In this document: piece by piece, positions 1 to 6,974 of the stretch
Layout of the letters: each line of letters opens with the position of its first letter
Numbering within the stretch: position 1 is the stretch's first letter
DNA from: Ruminococcaceae bacterium UBA5904
GTDB lineage: Bacteria; Bacillota; Clostridia; Oscillospirales; Acutalibacteraceae
Length of the DNA: 24,299 nucleotides
Reading direction: 5' to 3'
NCBI GenBank assembly: GCA_002431305.1
Contig: DJEG01000109.1
Location: 5,637 to 29,935 of the forward strand
Program-made: the position numbers and the translations under genes
The notes under the pieces: model-generated
The model's input: only the letters and a program-made list of their open reading frames with translations
What the model was told of the DNA's origin: nothing
Databases searched by the model: none

Positions 1-45
1 CAGGCGCAGGATCAGCAGGCTCAGGCGCAGGATCAGCAGGTTCAG
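1..45. repeat. 21-bp tandem repeat, two copies plus a partial third
   Basis: The unit beginning CAGGCGCAGGATCAGCAG occupies 1-21 and 22-42, differing by one base in the last codon (GCT versus GTT); a third copy starts with CAG at 43 and then diverges. The period is a multiple of three, so copy-number changes would keep the frame. The array may extend past the window edge. Confidence 0.85.
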
Positions 46-60
46 GACGGAAATTCGTAA
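1..60 (+). CDS. 3' end of an unidentified Gln/Ala/Asp-rich protein (partial)
   Basis: Reading frame 1 is open from the window edge to a TAA at 58-60 and encodes a Q-A-Q-D-Q-Q-A repeat followed by a short Q-D-G-N-S tail. The DNA is a 21-bp tandem repeat, so a low-complexity, probably disordered C-terminus is likely. No family can be recognised from 19 residues. The other two forward frames are also open here, as is a minus-strand frame of Pro-Ala-Glu-Asp composition. I prefer frame 1 because its stop leaves room for the promoter of the next gene and its CAG/GAT codons match codon use elsewhere in the window. Confidence 0.5.
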   Translation, partial: QAQDQQAQAQDQQVQDGNS

Positions 61-98
61 ATTTTAAAACGTATTTCGGCATAATTTTCAAAAAATAC

Positions 99-127
99 TT
101 GTAAATTTTTTAGAAAAGTATTAAAAT
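99..127 (+). promoter_or_regulatory. Sigma-A type promoter for the foldase gene
   Basis: TTGTAA (99-104) and TAAAAT (122-127) are separated by exactly 17 bp and lie 41 bp upstream of the ATG at 168. A ribosome binding site AAAGGTG is at 151-157. Both hexamers match the vegetative consensus at four to five of six positions. No experimental start is known. Confidence 0.55.
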
Positions 128-167
128 AACCTGTGTTAATTTCATTTCTGAAAGGTGTTTTTCCCAA

Positions 168-1859
168 ATGGATAAAAATTTAGAAAAAGAAAAAGAGCTT
201 TACCGTAAGGAGCGTAAAGAACGTATCTCCAAAAACGCGAAAGCTAACGAAAAAGGATCGTCAAAGGGCAGGGATCATACCGCCGCGATAAGCAAGGTTC
301 TTTCGTGGATATTCTGCATTGTTCTCGTCGGAGCTATCGTTGTAGGCGCCGTTGTTCAGTTCGGCGTTCCTCAGAAAGTACTCAAGGCTGTTAAGATTGA
401 CGGAAAATCATATTCCGCTGCAGAGTACGCATTCTACTATTCATCCGTATACAATTCATTCGCAAACTATTCAAAGAATTACGGCGCGACATATGCCGAC
501 GGCTTTGATTACAATCAGCCCGCCGAAAATCAGACTCATACGGATTCCGACGGCAACGAGGAAACCTTTGACAAGTATTTTGCAAAACTCGCCGTTGACA
601 ATATGGCGAACGTAAAGAGATACTACGCAAAAGCTCTCGAAAATAATATCGAGCTTACCGAAGAGGATAATGAGACTATCAATGAGGCTATGACCCAGTT
701 TGACTCTCAGCGCGAAAATTACTCCGTATCGAGCTATTTAAGCAAAATCTACGGCAGAGGAGTTACCGAGAGACTTTTCAAAAAAATCATTACCGAACAG
801 CAGTATGTTACCAGATTCAAAGACGTTAAGACTGAGGAATTCAACAACGATATCACCGCCGATAAAATCAATGCGGAGTATTCTGCAAATAAGAAGGACT
901 ACGACGTTGTAGATTTCAGATGGTACACAATCGATATCGATACGACGGCCGCAGACACGGATAAGGCAAAGAGCGACGCAGAGGCTAAGGCTGACGAGTT
1001 TATCGCAGCCGTTAAAGCCGACGGTAATACAGAGGACGCGTTTAAGAAGCAGGCTATCCTTTTCCTCGATAAGGATTCCGAGGATTATGAGTCCGATAAG
1101 GAGACTTATTCAAAGGACGGTGCTACCATCCTTCATAAGACAGATTACGCCACTGTTTCGTCATCTGTAAGCGAAGACGCTGCAAATTGGGTATACTCCG
1201 TTGATGATAACGGCAATTATAACAGACCTGCCGGTGAAATGTCAAAGTATTCCACCGATGAATACGTTTATATAATCTATACTCTCGGCGCACCCTATCA
1301 GGATACCGTTAAGCCTGTAAGCGTACGTCACATTCTCTGCGCATTCTCGACCGAGGGTACACAGGAGGTTCCGACCGATGAGCAGAAGCAGGCTGCTAAG
1401 GAGAAGGCGGAGAAAGTTCTCCAAAGCTACAAGGACGCACTTTCTCAGAGCGGTAAGGACTACGACGAAGACGCATTTGTAAATCTTGTTGCCGACAATT
1501 CCGACGACAGCGGAACATCGAGCAAGGGCGGACTTATCGAGGACATGATAAACAACGACCAGTACGTAGCCGAATTTGAGGACTGGGCTTTTGCTGAGGG
1601 TAACTATGCCGGCGAGGCAAGAAAGACCGGCGACGTAGGCATTATCGAGACCGAGTACGGCTACCATGTTATGTACTTTGTAGGACAGGCTGACGAACCC
1701 TCATGGTATACTACCATCAAGGATAAACTTGTAGATTCCGAGTCCGATAAGTACTGGGAGGATTTCGACGCTCAGTTCAGCGACGACGATGTTACAACCG
1801 TAGACTGGGTTAAGGACAGAGTTGTAGCCTCTCAGAATAAGAAGTTCGCACAAAATTAA
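168..1859 (+). CDS. Membrane-anchored parvulin-type peptidyl-prolyl isomerase (PrsA/SurA-like foldase)
   Basis: This is probably an extracytoplasmic chaperone that speeds cis-trans proline isomerisation during folding of secreted proteins. The first 40 residues are highly charged (Lys/Glu/Arg). One membrane segment follows at about residues 43-66 with no lipobox cysteine, so the protein is anchored by an uncleaved helix rather than by lipid as in Bacillus PrsA. A helical SurA-like N-terminal region is followed by a PpiC/parvulin domain at about residues 383-510, opening with the hallmark V-R-H-I-L and ending in the Y-G-Y-H-V strand typical of the fold. At 563 residues it is longer than Bacillus PrsA (about 290). 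It is monocistronic, with its own promoter and terminator. The domain call is firm; the exact clients are unknown. Confidence 0.88.
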   Translation: MDKNLEKEKELYRKERKERISKNAKANEKGSSKGRDHTAAISKVLSWIFCIVLVGAIVVGAVVQFGVPQKVLKAVKIDGKSYSAAEYAFYYSSVYNSFANYSKNYGATYADGFDYNQPAENQTHTDSDGNEETFDKYFAKLAVDNMANVKRYYAKALENNIELTEEDNETINEAMTQFDSQRENYSVSSYLSKIYGRGVTERLFKKIITEQQYVTRFKDVKTEEFNNDITADKINAEYSANKKDYDVVDFRWYTIDIDTTAADTDKAKSDAEAKADEFIAAVKADGNTEDAFKKQAILFLDKDSEDYESDKETYSKDGATILHKTDYATVSSSVSEDAANWVYSVDDNGNYNRPAGEMSKYSTDEYVYIIYTLGAPYQDTVKPVSVRHILCAFSTEGTQEVPTDEQKQAAKEKAEKVLQSYKDALSQSGKDYDEDAFVNLVADNSDDSGTSSKGGLIEDMINNDQYVAEFEDWAFAEGNYAGEARKTGDVGIIETEYGYHVMYFVGQADEPSWYTTIKDKLVDSESDKYWEDFDAQFSDDDVTTVDWVKDRVVASQNKKFAQN

Positions 1860-1870
1860 ATAAACAATTA

Positions 1871-1903
1871 AAATCCCGCGTAAAGAAGTGCGCGGGATTT
1901 TTG
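1871..1903. terminator. Bidirectional Rho-independent terminator
   Basis: AAATCCCGCG (1871-1880) pairs perfectly with CGCGGGATTT (1891-1900) around a 10-nt loop. A T-run follows on the plus strand, and the A-rich left flank gives a T-run on the minus strand. It ends the foldase transcript and probably the converging yetF-DUF4363 transcript. Confidence 0.9.
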
Positions 1904-2003
1904 CATTTTCAAATGAATAATTATTGTTTCGGAACATGCGGATTTGTATTTTGTAACGCCCGAAAGTCAGCATCCGAGTATCGTAATTATTATAGCATAA
2001 TTT

Positions 2004-2366
2004 TCAGAAAATACTCTGAACCGACAGTTTTTCCCCATCGCGTACGCCCGTCAGGAATCCGTGCGCATCGTCGAGCACGTCTTTGTAGTCCTCGCTTTGC
2101 GTTTTTGCGGCGTAGACGATATTGTTAATGTGCATTTCTATTTTGTCGACGTCCTCGTGTTTTAATAGAATTGCGAGAAGTTTTTTGTTCTTTTCCCACT
2201 CGCCGAAAAGATTCTGCGCACGGGAAAGTTCAAATTCGTTTTCATTTTCCATTTTCTCTATTTCCGTAATAGATGCTGTCAGAGTTCTGTCGGTATATAC
2301 CGCGGAGCATATTGCGAGAGCGAGACAGAAAAACGGCAGAATTACCGCGGTTACGAGTCGTTTCAT
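2004..2366 (-). CDS. Small membrane-anchored protein, DUF4363-type
   Basis: This 120-residue protein has an N-terminal hydrophobic segment (about residues 4-23) after a Lys-Arg start, consistent with a signal anchor. A mostly helical, charged extracytoplasmic part follows. I recognise the general pattern of the DUF4363 family, small clostridial proteins usually encoded directly after a DUF421/YetF gene, as here. The gap to yetF is 3 bp and an AAAAGGA ribosome binding site lies inside the yetF 3' end, so the two are one operon. The function is not known. The family assignment rests largely on size, topology and context. Confidence 0.7.
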   Translation of the reverse strand: MKRLVTAVILPFFCLALAICSAVYTDRTLTASITEIEKMENENEFELSRAQNLFGEWEKNKKLLAILLKHEDVDKIEMHINNIVYAAKTQSEDYKDVLDDAHGFLTGVRDGEKLSVQSIF

Positions 2367-2369
2367 ATG

Positions 2370-3041
2370 TTAGCGTTCCTTTTTAATAATATTGACTTTG
2401 CCCGATTTTGTCCTGGTCATCAGCAGAATGTTTTCGGGTGAGGTCTTTTTATTTTCTATCGTCTTTTTCAGCTGTTCCTCATTTGTACCGCACAGCGAAA
2501 ACTCCGTTTTTATTATTCTGCCGTCGGAAACGACAACGCACGGCATACCCTCGTCTTCGGCGGGGATGTTCAAATCTTTTCTCGTAACGTTTTCCTCGGC
2601 GGACTTTTTCATCACGCTTAACACGCCGTTCGTTTCGGCTATCGCATACTGTACCGTTGAAATATCGAAAATATCCTTCTGCCGCAGCGCCTCGAGAATG
2701 TCGTCGACGGTGTATCTTAAATCCTTTATCAGCTTCTGCTCGATAACGCCGTCTTTTATTATAACAACGGGATTTCCCTGAAGCAGATTCCGCGCCTTAA
2801 TGCTTTTCATGCTGATTACCGACATTATTATTTCGAATGAAGCAAGAAGAAGCACCGCCATTACCGAATTCATAAGAGGTGTATCGTTGTCCTGCATGGG
2901 AATCGCGGCGATTTCAGAGAGCATAATTGTTATAACGAGTTCGCCCGGCTGAAGCTGGGCTATCTGACGTTTGCCCATCAGACGGATTACGACAGTCAGA
3001 AAAAAATAAAGAATAACCGTCCTTACAAACGATGTAAGCAT
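2370..3041 (-). CDS. DUF421 (YetF family) membrane protein
   Basis: The N-terminal half (residues 1-80) contains about three hydrophobic helices and carries the family signature R-L-M-G-K-R-Q-I-A-Q-L-Q-P-G-E-L followed by a helix. The C-terminal half is the soluble cytoplasmic DUF421 domain, including the G-N-P-V-V-I-I-K-D-G strand and the Y-T-V-D-D-I-L-E-A-L-R helix. At 223 residues it matches Bacillus YetF-type proteins. The ribosome binding site GAAAGGA lies just before the ATG. Family members are common in spore formers, and one relative (2Duf) is linked to spore heat resistance; whether this copy has a spore role is inference. It is transcribed divergently from the germination operon. 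Confidence 0.88.
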   Translation of the reverse strand: MLTSFVRTVILYFFLTVVIRLMGKRQIAQLQPGELVITIMLSEIAAIPMQDNDTPLMNSVMAVLLLASFEIIMSVISMKSIKARNLLQGNPVVIIKDGVIEQKLIKDLRYTVDDILEALRQKDIFDISTVQYAIAETNGVLSVMKKSAEENVTRKDLNIPAEDEGMPCVVVSDGRIIKTEFSLCGTNEEQLKKTIENKKTSPENILLMTRTKSGKVNIIKKER

Positions 3042-3120
3042 ACTATCAAATCCTTTCGTACATAATGTTTCCGAATATTCAAAAAAAATACGGTCATAAT
3101 CATATTGAATTTATAAAACC

Positions 3121-3124
3121 GAGG
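3121..3124 (+). promoter_or_regulatory. Ribosome binding site that favours the internal gerA start
   Basis: GAGG lies 6 nt before the ATG at 3131. The upstream in-frame ATG at 3065 has no purine-rich site before it and would leave only 23 bp to the divergent yetF start. The extra 22 codons also use CAA, which is uncommon in neighbouring genes. Confidence 0.5.
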
Positions 3125-3130
3125 CTGATT

Positions 3131-4624
3131 ATGTTGGAAAAATCAGAATTTGAATCCGGGCAGAGCGCGCCCGGCGGAGTGTATTTTGATATTTTAAAAA
3201 ATAAAGTGTATTTAAGAGAGCGTTTCGGAGCGGCTTTTGACCTTATTATCGATGAACACAAGACGGATAAAAATACTGTTGTTTTCGTCTCTCTCGACGG
3301 AATGTATAATAATCTGCTTGCCGTTACGGGCGTTGTTTCTCCCGTGTGCGAATGTTTAAAAAATGCGGAAAATCCGGACGAGCTTCTGAAAATGATAACC
3401 GATCTTGCGCCCGGCGAATGCGACTGTAAGAGCGAATTCGAACTAGATAAAATCGTTCTGTCCGTTATAGAGGGATGCATGGCTGTCTTTATAGACGGAC
3501 TCGGCACCGCGCTGATTTTCAGCGTGCAGGGCTATTCAAAGCGCGGTATAGACGAACCTCAGAGCGAGGTTCAGGAATTCGGTTCGCGCGAAGGATTCGT
3601 CGAAATGTTTAAAGACAACGTCACGCTGATACGCCGTCGGCTGAAAACGCCCGACCTTGTTTTCGAAACGACGGATATAGGCTCCGCAGGAAAAACCAAG
3701 GTCTGTTTATGTTACGATTCAAAGCGCGTTTCCCTCGACGTTCTCGACAGCGTAAAATCAAGACTTGACAAAATCGATATCGACGTGCTTCTCGGCGCGG
3801 GAGAATTAAAACCGTTCCTCGATACCGACGCGCCGTCGTTCTTTTCGGGCGTTGGGATGACGGAACGCCCCGATGTTTTGGCGTCAAAATTAGTTGAGGG
3901 CAGAGTCGGAGTACTCGTTGACGGCAGTCCGTTCGCGCTCGTTGTTCCGCATTTATTTATAGAAAATTTTCACTCGCTTGACGACTATTTCAACCGCCCG
4001 TACTACGCTTCGCTTATAAGAGTTTTAAAGCTTATATGTTTCTTCGTTGCGGTCGCTCTGCCGGGAATGTTCGTCGCAGTCGGAACGTTTCATCAGGAGC
4101 TTTTTCCCGCCGACGTGCTGTACGATATAGTCGCCTCGTCGAGCAAAACTCCGTTCCCGCTTCTCGTCGAAGCGCTGGTCATTCATTTTATCTACGAAAT
4201 CGTCAGGGAGGCGGGACTGCGCGTGCCGAAAATGGTCGGTCACGCCGTCAGTATAGTCGGCGCGCTCGTTATCGGCGACGCCGCCGTTACAGCCGGTCTT
4301 ATCGCCGCTCCGATGCTTATAATCGTAGCCATAACCGCCGTTTCATCCGCCGCGATACCGTCGATATATCAGCCTGTCGCGGTTTTGAGATTTATATTCA
4401 TAACAGTCGGCGGACTGCTCGGAATGTACGGAATATTTATAGCGTTCGGACTGATATCCGCAGGTCTCTGTTCGGTAAATCCGTACGGCGTGCCGTATAT
4501 GTCGCCCGCGTCTCCGTTTGACAGGAGAGTGCAGAGGGACAATATAATCTTTGCGGGAATCAAAAAGGTATCGGGACGCAGAATTAAAATTCAGAATCTG
4601 AAAGGAAGCGATATAAGAGAATGA
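3131..4624 (+). CDS. gerA: GerA-family spore germination protein (germinant receptor A subunit)
   Basis: This is the A subunit of a Ger-type nutrient germinant receptor in the spore inner membrane. Residues 1 to about 275 form the soluble N-terminal domain. A membrane domain follows (about residues 285-455) with the conserved helix-rich signature E-A-L-V-I-H-F-I-Y-E-I-V-R-E-A-G and the S-I-V-G-A-L-V-I-G-D-A-A-V block. The short tail is basic. The length (497 residues from 3131; 519 from the alternative ATG at 3065) is normal for the family. It overlaps gerB by ATGA, giving translational coupling. The germinant cannot be told from sequence. SpoVAF is a homologous alternative, but the adjacent gerB and gerC make a receptor operon the better call. 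Confidence 0.93.
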   Translation: MLEKSEFESGQSAPGGVYFDILKNKVYLRERFGAAFDLIIDEHKTDKNTVVFVSLDGMYNNLLAVTGVVSPVCECLKNAENPDELLKMITDLAPGECDCKSEFELDKIVLSVIEGCMAVFIDGLGTALIFSVQGYSKRGIDEPQSEVQEFGSREGFVEMFKDNVTLIRRRLKTPDLVFETTDIGSAGKTKVCLCYDSKRVSLDVLDSVKSRLDKIDIDVLLGAGELKPFLDTDAPSFFSGVGMTERPDVLASKLVEGRVGVLVDGSPFALVVPHLFIENFHSLDDYFNRPYYASLIRVLKLICFFVAVALPGMFVAVGTFHQELFPADVLYDIVASSSKTPFPLLVEALVIHFIYEIVREAGLRVPKMVGHAVSIVGALVIGDAAVTAGLIAAPMLIIVAITAVSSAAIPSIYQPVAVLRFIFITVGGLLGMYGIFIAFGLISAGLCSVNPYGVPYMSPASPFDRRVQRDNIIFAGIKKVSGRRIKIQNLKGSDIRE

Positions 4625-5712
4625 GCGTGCCGAACAGAAAAATTACGCCCGTACAGCTGTTTTCCGTACTGTTTTTAAGCAGACTTTTCGCTTCGATGAC
4701 GTATATAGCGGGGCTTGACCGCGACTTGCAGCCGGGTGAGACGGTCGTTGCAATGCTTTACACCTCGGTTTTTATCGTCATTGCGGCGGTATGCGAATCG
4801 GTATTTTTAAAAAATGACGCCGGGGTCGGAATCCTGACGAGAGCAAAGAGTGCTTCGAATAAATTTTTCGTTATTACGGATGTGTTTTATCTTGTATTTT
4901 TTCTTGCGTACAGCGCGCTTGCGGCGGCGAGATTCAACCTGTTCGTTAATTCGATTATTTTTCCCGATTCGGATATGAGCTGGTTTGTTCTGCCCGTTAT
5001 TGCGGGGTGCGCATGCGTCGCATATAAGGGAATCGAATCTGTTTCGAGAAGTTCCGTTCTGTTTACGTTTATCGTTGTTTTATCGCTCATTTTCGTATTC
5101 TCGACGGCGGCGTCAAAGTTTGACGTTCTCAATTTCAGAGGAGTACGCCCGGGCAAGGGCATCGAGATATTCGAGGCGGGGTTTATGTCTGCGGTCAGGA
5201 CGGCGGAGATAGCAAGCGTCCCGATTCTGACGCCGTTTCTGAATTCGAGTCCCGTTAAGCCGATGTTTAAGTGGACGGGCGTTGCTTCGTTGTCGCTTAT
5301 TCTCATTTCATCAATGATATCGGGCGTTCTCGGACAGTTCGGCTATGAGCAGATTTTTCCGATGTACTCGCTTACAGTGCTTGCGGAATTCGGAGTTCTC
5401 GAACGTCTCGACGCAATAATAACCGCTGTGTGGGTGCTCTGCTTTATAGCGAAAATGTCGTATTTCCTGTTTGTAAATTCGTATCTTTTAAACGAGCTTA
5501 CAAAGATTAAAAGAAAGTATTCTCCGTTTGTGTGTGCGGTTTTAATCGGAATTGGCGCTATGATGATGTCAAAGAATGTGGACATTCTTGCGGACGTTAT
5601 AAAATCGAGATTTTTAACAGTGCTTTTCATAGGCGGAGGAATTGTTATTCCGATTACGGTTGTAATAATCGAAAAAATACGAAAGAATAAAAACAAAGCG
5701 GAGGTTAACTGA
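4621..5712 (+). CDS. gerB: GerB-family spore germination protein (germinant receptor B subunit)
   Basis: This is an integral membrane protein of the GerAB/spore permease branch of the APC transporter superfamily, thought to bind the germinant. About ten hydrophobic segments span the 363 residues. The N-terminal pattern (K-I-T-P-V-Q-L-F-S-V-L-F-L-S-R) is typical, as is the short Lys/Asn-rich C-terminal tail. The start overlaps the gerA stop (ATGA at 4621-4624) and the stop shares one base with the gerC ATG (TGATG), so the three are co-translated. No disruption is visible. Confidence 0.92.
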   Translation: MSVPNRKITPVQLFSVLFLSRLFASMTYIAGLDRDLQPGETVVAMLYTSVFIVIAAVCESVFLKNDAGVGILTRAKSASNKFFVITDVFYLVFFLAYSALAAARFNLFVNSIIFPDSDMSWFVLPVIAGCACVAYKGIESVSRSSVLFTFIVVLSLIFVFSTAASKFDVLNFRGVRPGKGIEIFEAGFMSAVRTAEIASVPILTPFLNSSPVKPMFKWTGVASLSLILISSMISGVLGQFGYEQIFPMYSLTVLAEFGVLERLDAIITAVWVLCFIAKMSYFLFVNSYLLNELTKIKRKYSPFVCAVLIGIGAMMMSKNVDILADVIKSRFLTVLFIGGGIVIPITVVIIEKIRKNKNKAEVN

Positions 5713-6866
5713 TGAAAAGAATGATTGCCGCGGCGGCGGTTTTTGTTTTGATAACGGCTATGTTTTCGTCGTGTTCGTCGGCAGATACGGAACTGCGCAA
5801 CAGGCTGATTATCGAGGGAATGGGCATCGACAGAGATGCGGACGGCTTCGTGCTGACCGTTCAGGCTCTCAATACGACTGAGTCGCTCAGTTCGGATTCG
5901 CCCGCTTCGAGCGAGGCGGTGATCGTTTATACCGTAAAGGGAAACAGCGTTTCGGACGCTCTGTCGAGACTTAGGCTCGTCAGCGGAAAAAATCCGCTTT
6001 ATTCTCAAAACAGAATTATAATTATCGGGTCGTCCGTCGAAAACGAGATTCCCGAAACGGTCGATTTTTTCGTACGCGAATACGCCTCACGCATAAACGT
6101 ACTAGTTGCGGTGAGCGAAAACAAGGCATCGGATATTCTCAATTCGCAGTCTCAGGCGGGGACGATAGGAGCAAAAAGCGTTCAGGAGATAATCGAACAG
6201 GGTAAGCTCTATTCATGTGCCGGAAACAGCGAAATTTATGCTATGATGAACGGATTTTCCGACAAAAACGCAGGCGTGCTCATTCCGCTTCTGTCAACCG
6301 AAAAGGGCGTTAAGGGCGGGGACGAGGAAAATGTAAATTTAAAAGGCGCACGCGTGTTTAAAAACGGAAAGGCTCAGTGCACTCTCACGAGCGAGGAGGT
6401 TTCGTATCTGCTTCTCTCGACGGGAAAAAGCAATAAGTGCGAGATAACATTTAAAGATTCGGACTCAGTAAACGTAACAGTCGAAATCCTCAAATCGAGA
6501 GCGAAAGTTAAGACCGGGAACAAAGCTCTGCCGAATCCCGATGTTTCAATAGAACTTAATTTGAGTGCGGGCGTTCTCGAATACGCGTCGGGCACCCCCG
6601 ACGGACTTAACAGGGAAAAACTCGGCGAGATAAACGCTCTCTTGAAAGAAAAAATCGAAAACGATTTGTCCGATTTGTTCAAAAAAATGCTTAATGAAGA
6701 AAAAACGGACGTTTTTGCGCTGGACAGGCGTTTTTCGATTACGCAGAGCAGAAAATATTATGAATTCGAAGACGAATGGGATTCTGTTATCGGAAATATC
6801 GAGCCGAAAGTATCCGTTGATATCGAATTAAAAAGAATCGGAATAAATTCGGCGAAGTTCAGTTAG
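5712..6866 (+). CDS. gerC: GerC-family germination lipoprotein (germinant receptor C subunit)
   Basis: This is the lipoprotein subunit of the receptor. A signal peptide (Lys-Arg start, hydrophobic residues 4-16) ends in a lipobox with the lipidated cysteine at residue 21 (F-S-S-C). The mature N-terminus opens with E-L-R-N-R-L-I-I-E-G-M-G-I-D, the GerAC family signature. The 384-residue length is standard. Maturation needs Lgt and the signal peptidase II encoded at 19127 in this window. No terminator is visible before the AT-rich gap to miaB. Confidence 0.93.
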   Translation: MKRMIAAAAVFVLITAMFSSCSSADTELRNRLIIEGMGIDRDADGFVLTVQALNTTESLSSDSPASSEAVIVYTVKGNSVSDALSRLRLVSGKNPLYSQNRIIIIGSSVENEIPETVDFFVREYASRINVLVAVSENKASDILNSQSQAGTIGAKSVQEIIEQGKLYSCAGNSEIYAMMNGFSDKNAGVLIPLLSTEKGVKGGDEENVNLKGARVFKNGKAQCTLTSEEVSYLLLSTGKSNKCEITFKDSDSVNVTVEILKSRAKVKTGNKALPNPDVSIELNLSAGVLEYASGTPDGLNREKLGEINALLKEKIENDLSDLFKKMLNEEKTDVFALDRRFSITQSRKYYEFEDEWDSVIGNIEPKVSVDIELKRIGINSAKFS

Positions 6867-6884
6867 TTTTTTGTCGATTTGGTA

Positions 6885-6913
6885 TTTACTTTTTTTATAT
6901 TTTATATTATTAT
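6885..6913 (+). promoter_or_regulatory. Candidate promoter for miaB
   Basis: TTTACT (6885-6890) and TATTAT (6908-6913) are separated by 17 bp in a very AT-rich gap between gerC and miaB. A second TATAAT lies at 6921-6926 without a good partner. The AT richness makes chance matches likely. Confidence 0.35.
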
Positions 6914-6964
6914 ATATTATTATAATGCGTAAAATGCCCGAATATTGTTTCGGCGCATATTCAC

Positions 6965-6970
6965 GGAGGA
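6965..6970 (+). promoter_or_regulatory. Ribosome binding site that sets a GTG start for miaB
   Basis: GGAGGA ends 4 nt before GTG at 6975. The longer in-frame reading begins at a TTG (6945) with no such site, so the GTG is preferred. Confidence 0.75.
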
Positions 6971-6974
6971 TAAA

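Noticed and set aside
1..82. Minus-strand frame starting at ATG 82-80 and running off the edge with a Pro-Ala-Glu-Asp repeat
   Set aside because: It has no ribosome binding site before the ATG. The plus-strand frame fits the neighbouring gene direction better, though this cannot be fully excluded without upstream sequence.
3039..3045. CATACTA, a match to the forespore sigma-G -10 element, pointing toward gerA
   Set aside because: It overlaps the yetF start codon, and I see no acceptable -35 element at the expected distance, so a sporulation promoter cannot be claimed.
5343..6008. A 221-codon minus-strand open frame across the gerB-gerC junction
   Set aside because: It covers two well supported genes on the other strand and is rich in Arg/Ser low-complexity sequence typical of shadow frames.
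6945..6974. TTG-initiated N-terminal extension of MiaB
   Set aside because: GGAGGA at 6965-6970 falls within this extension and serves the GTG at 6975.
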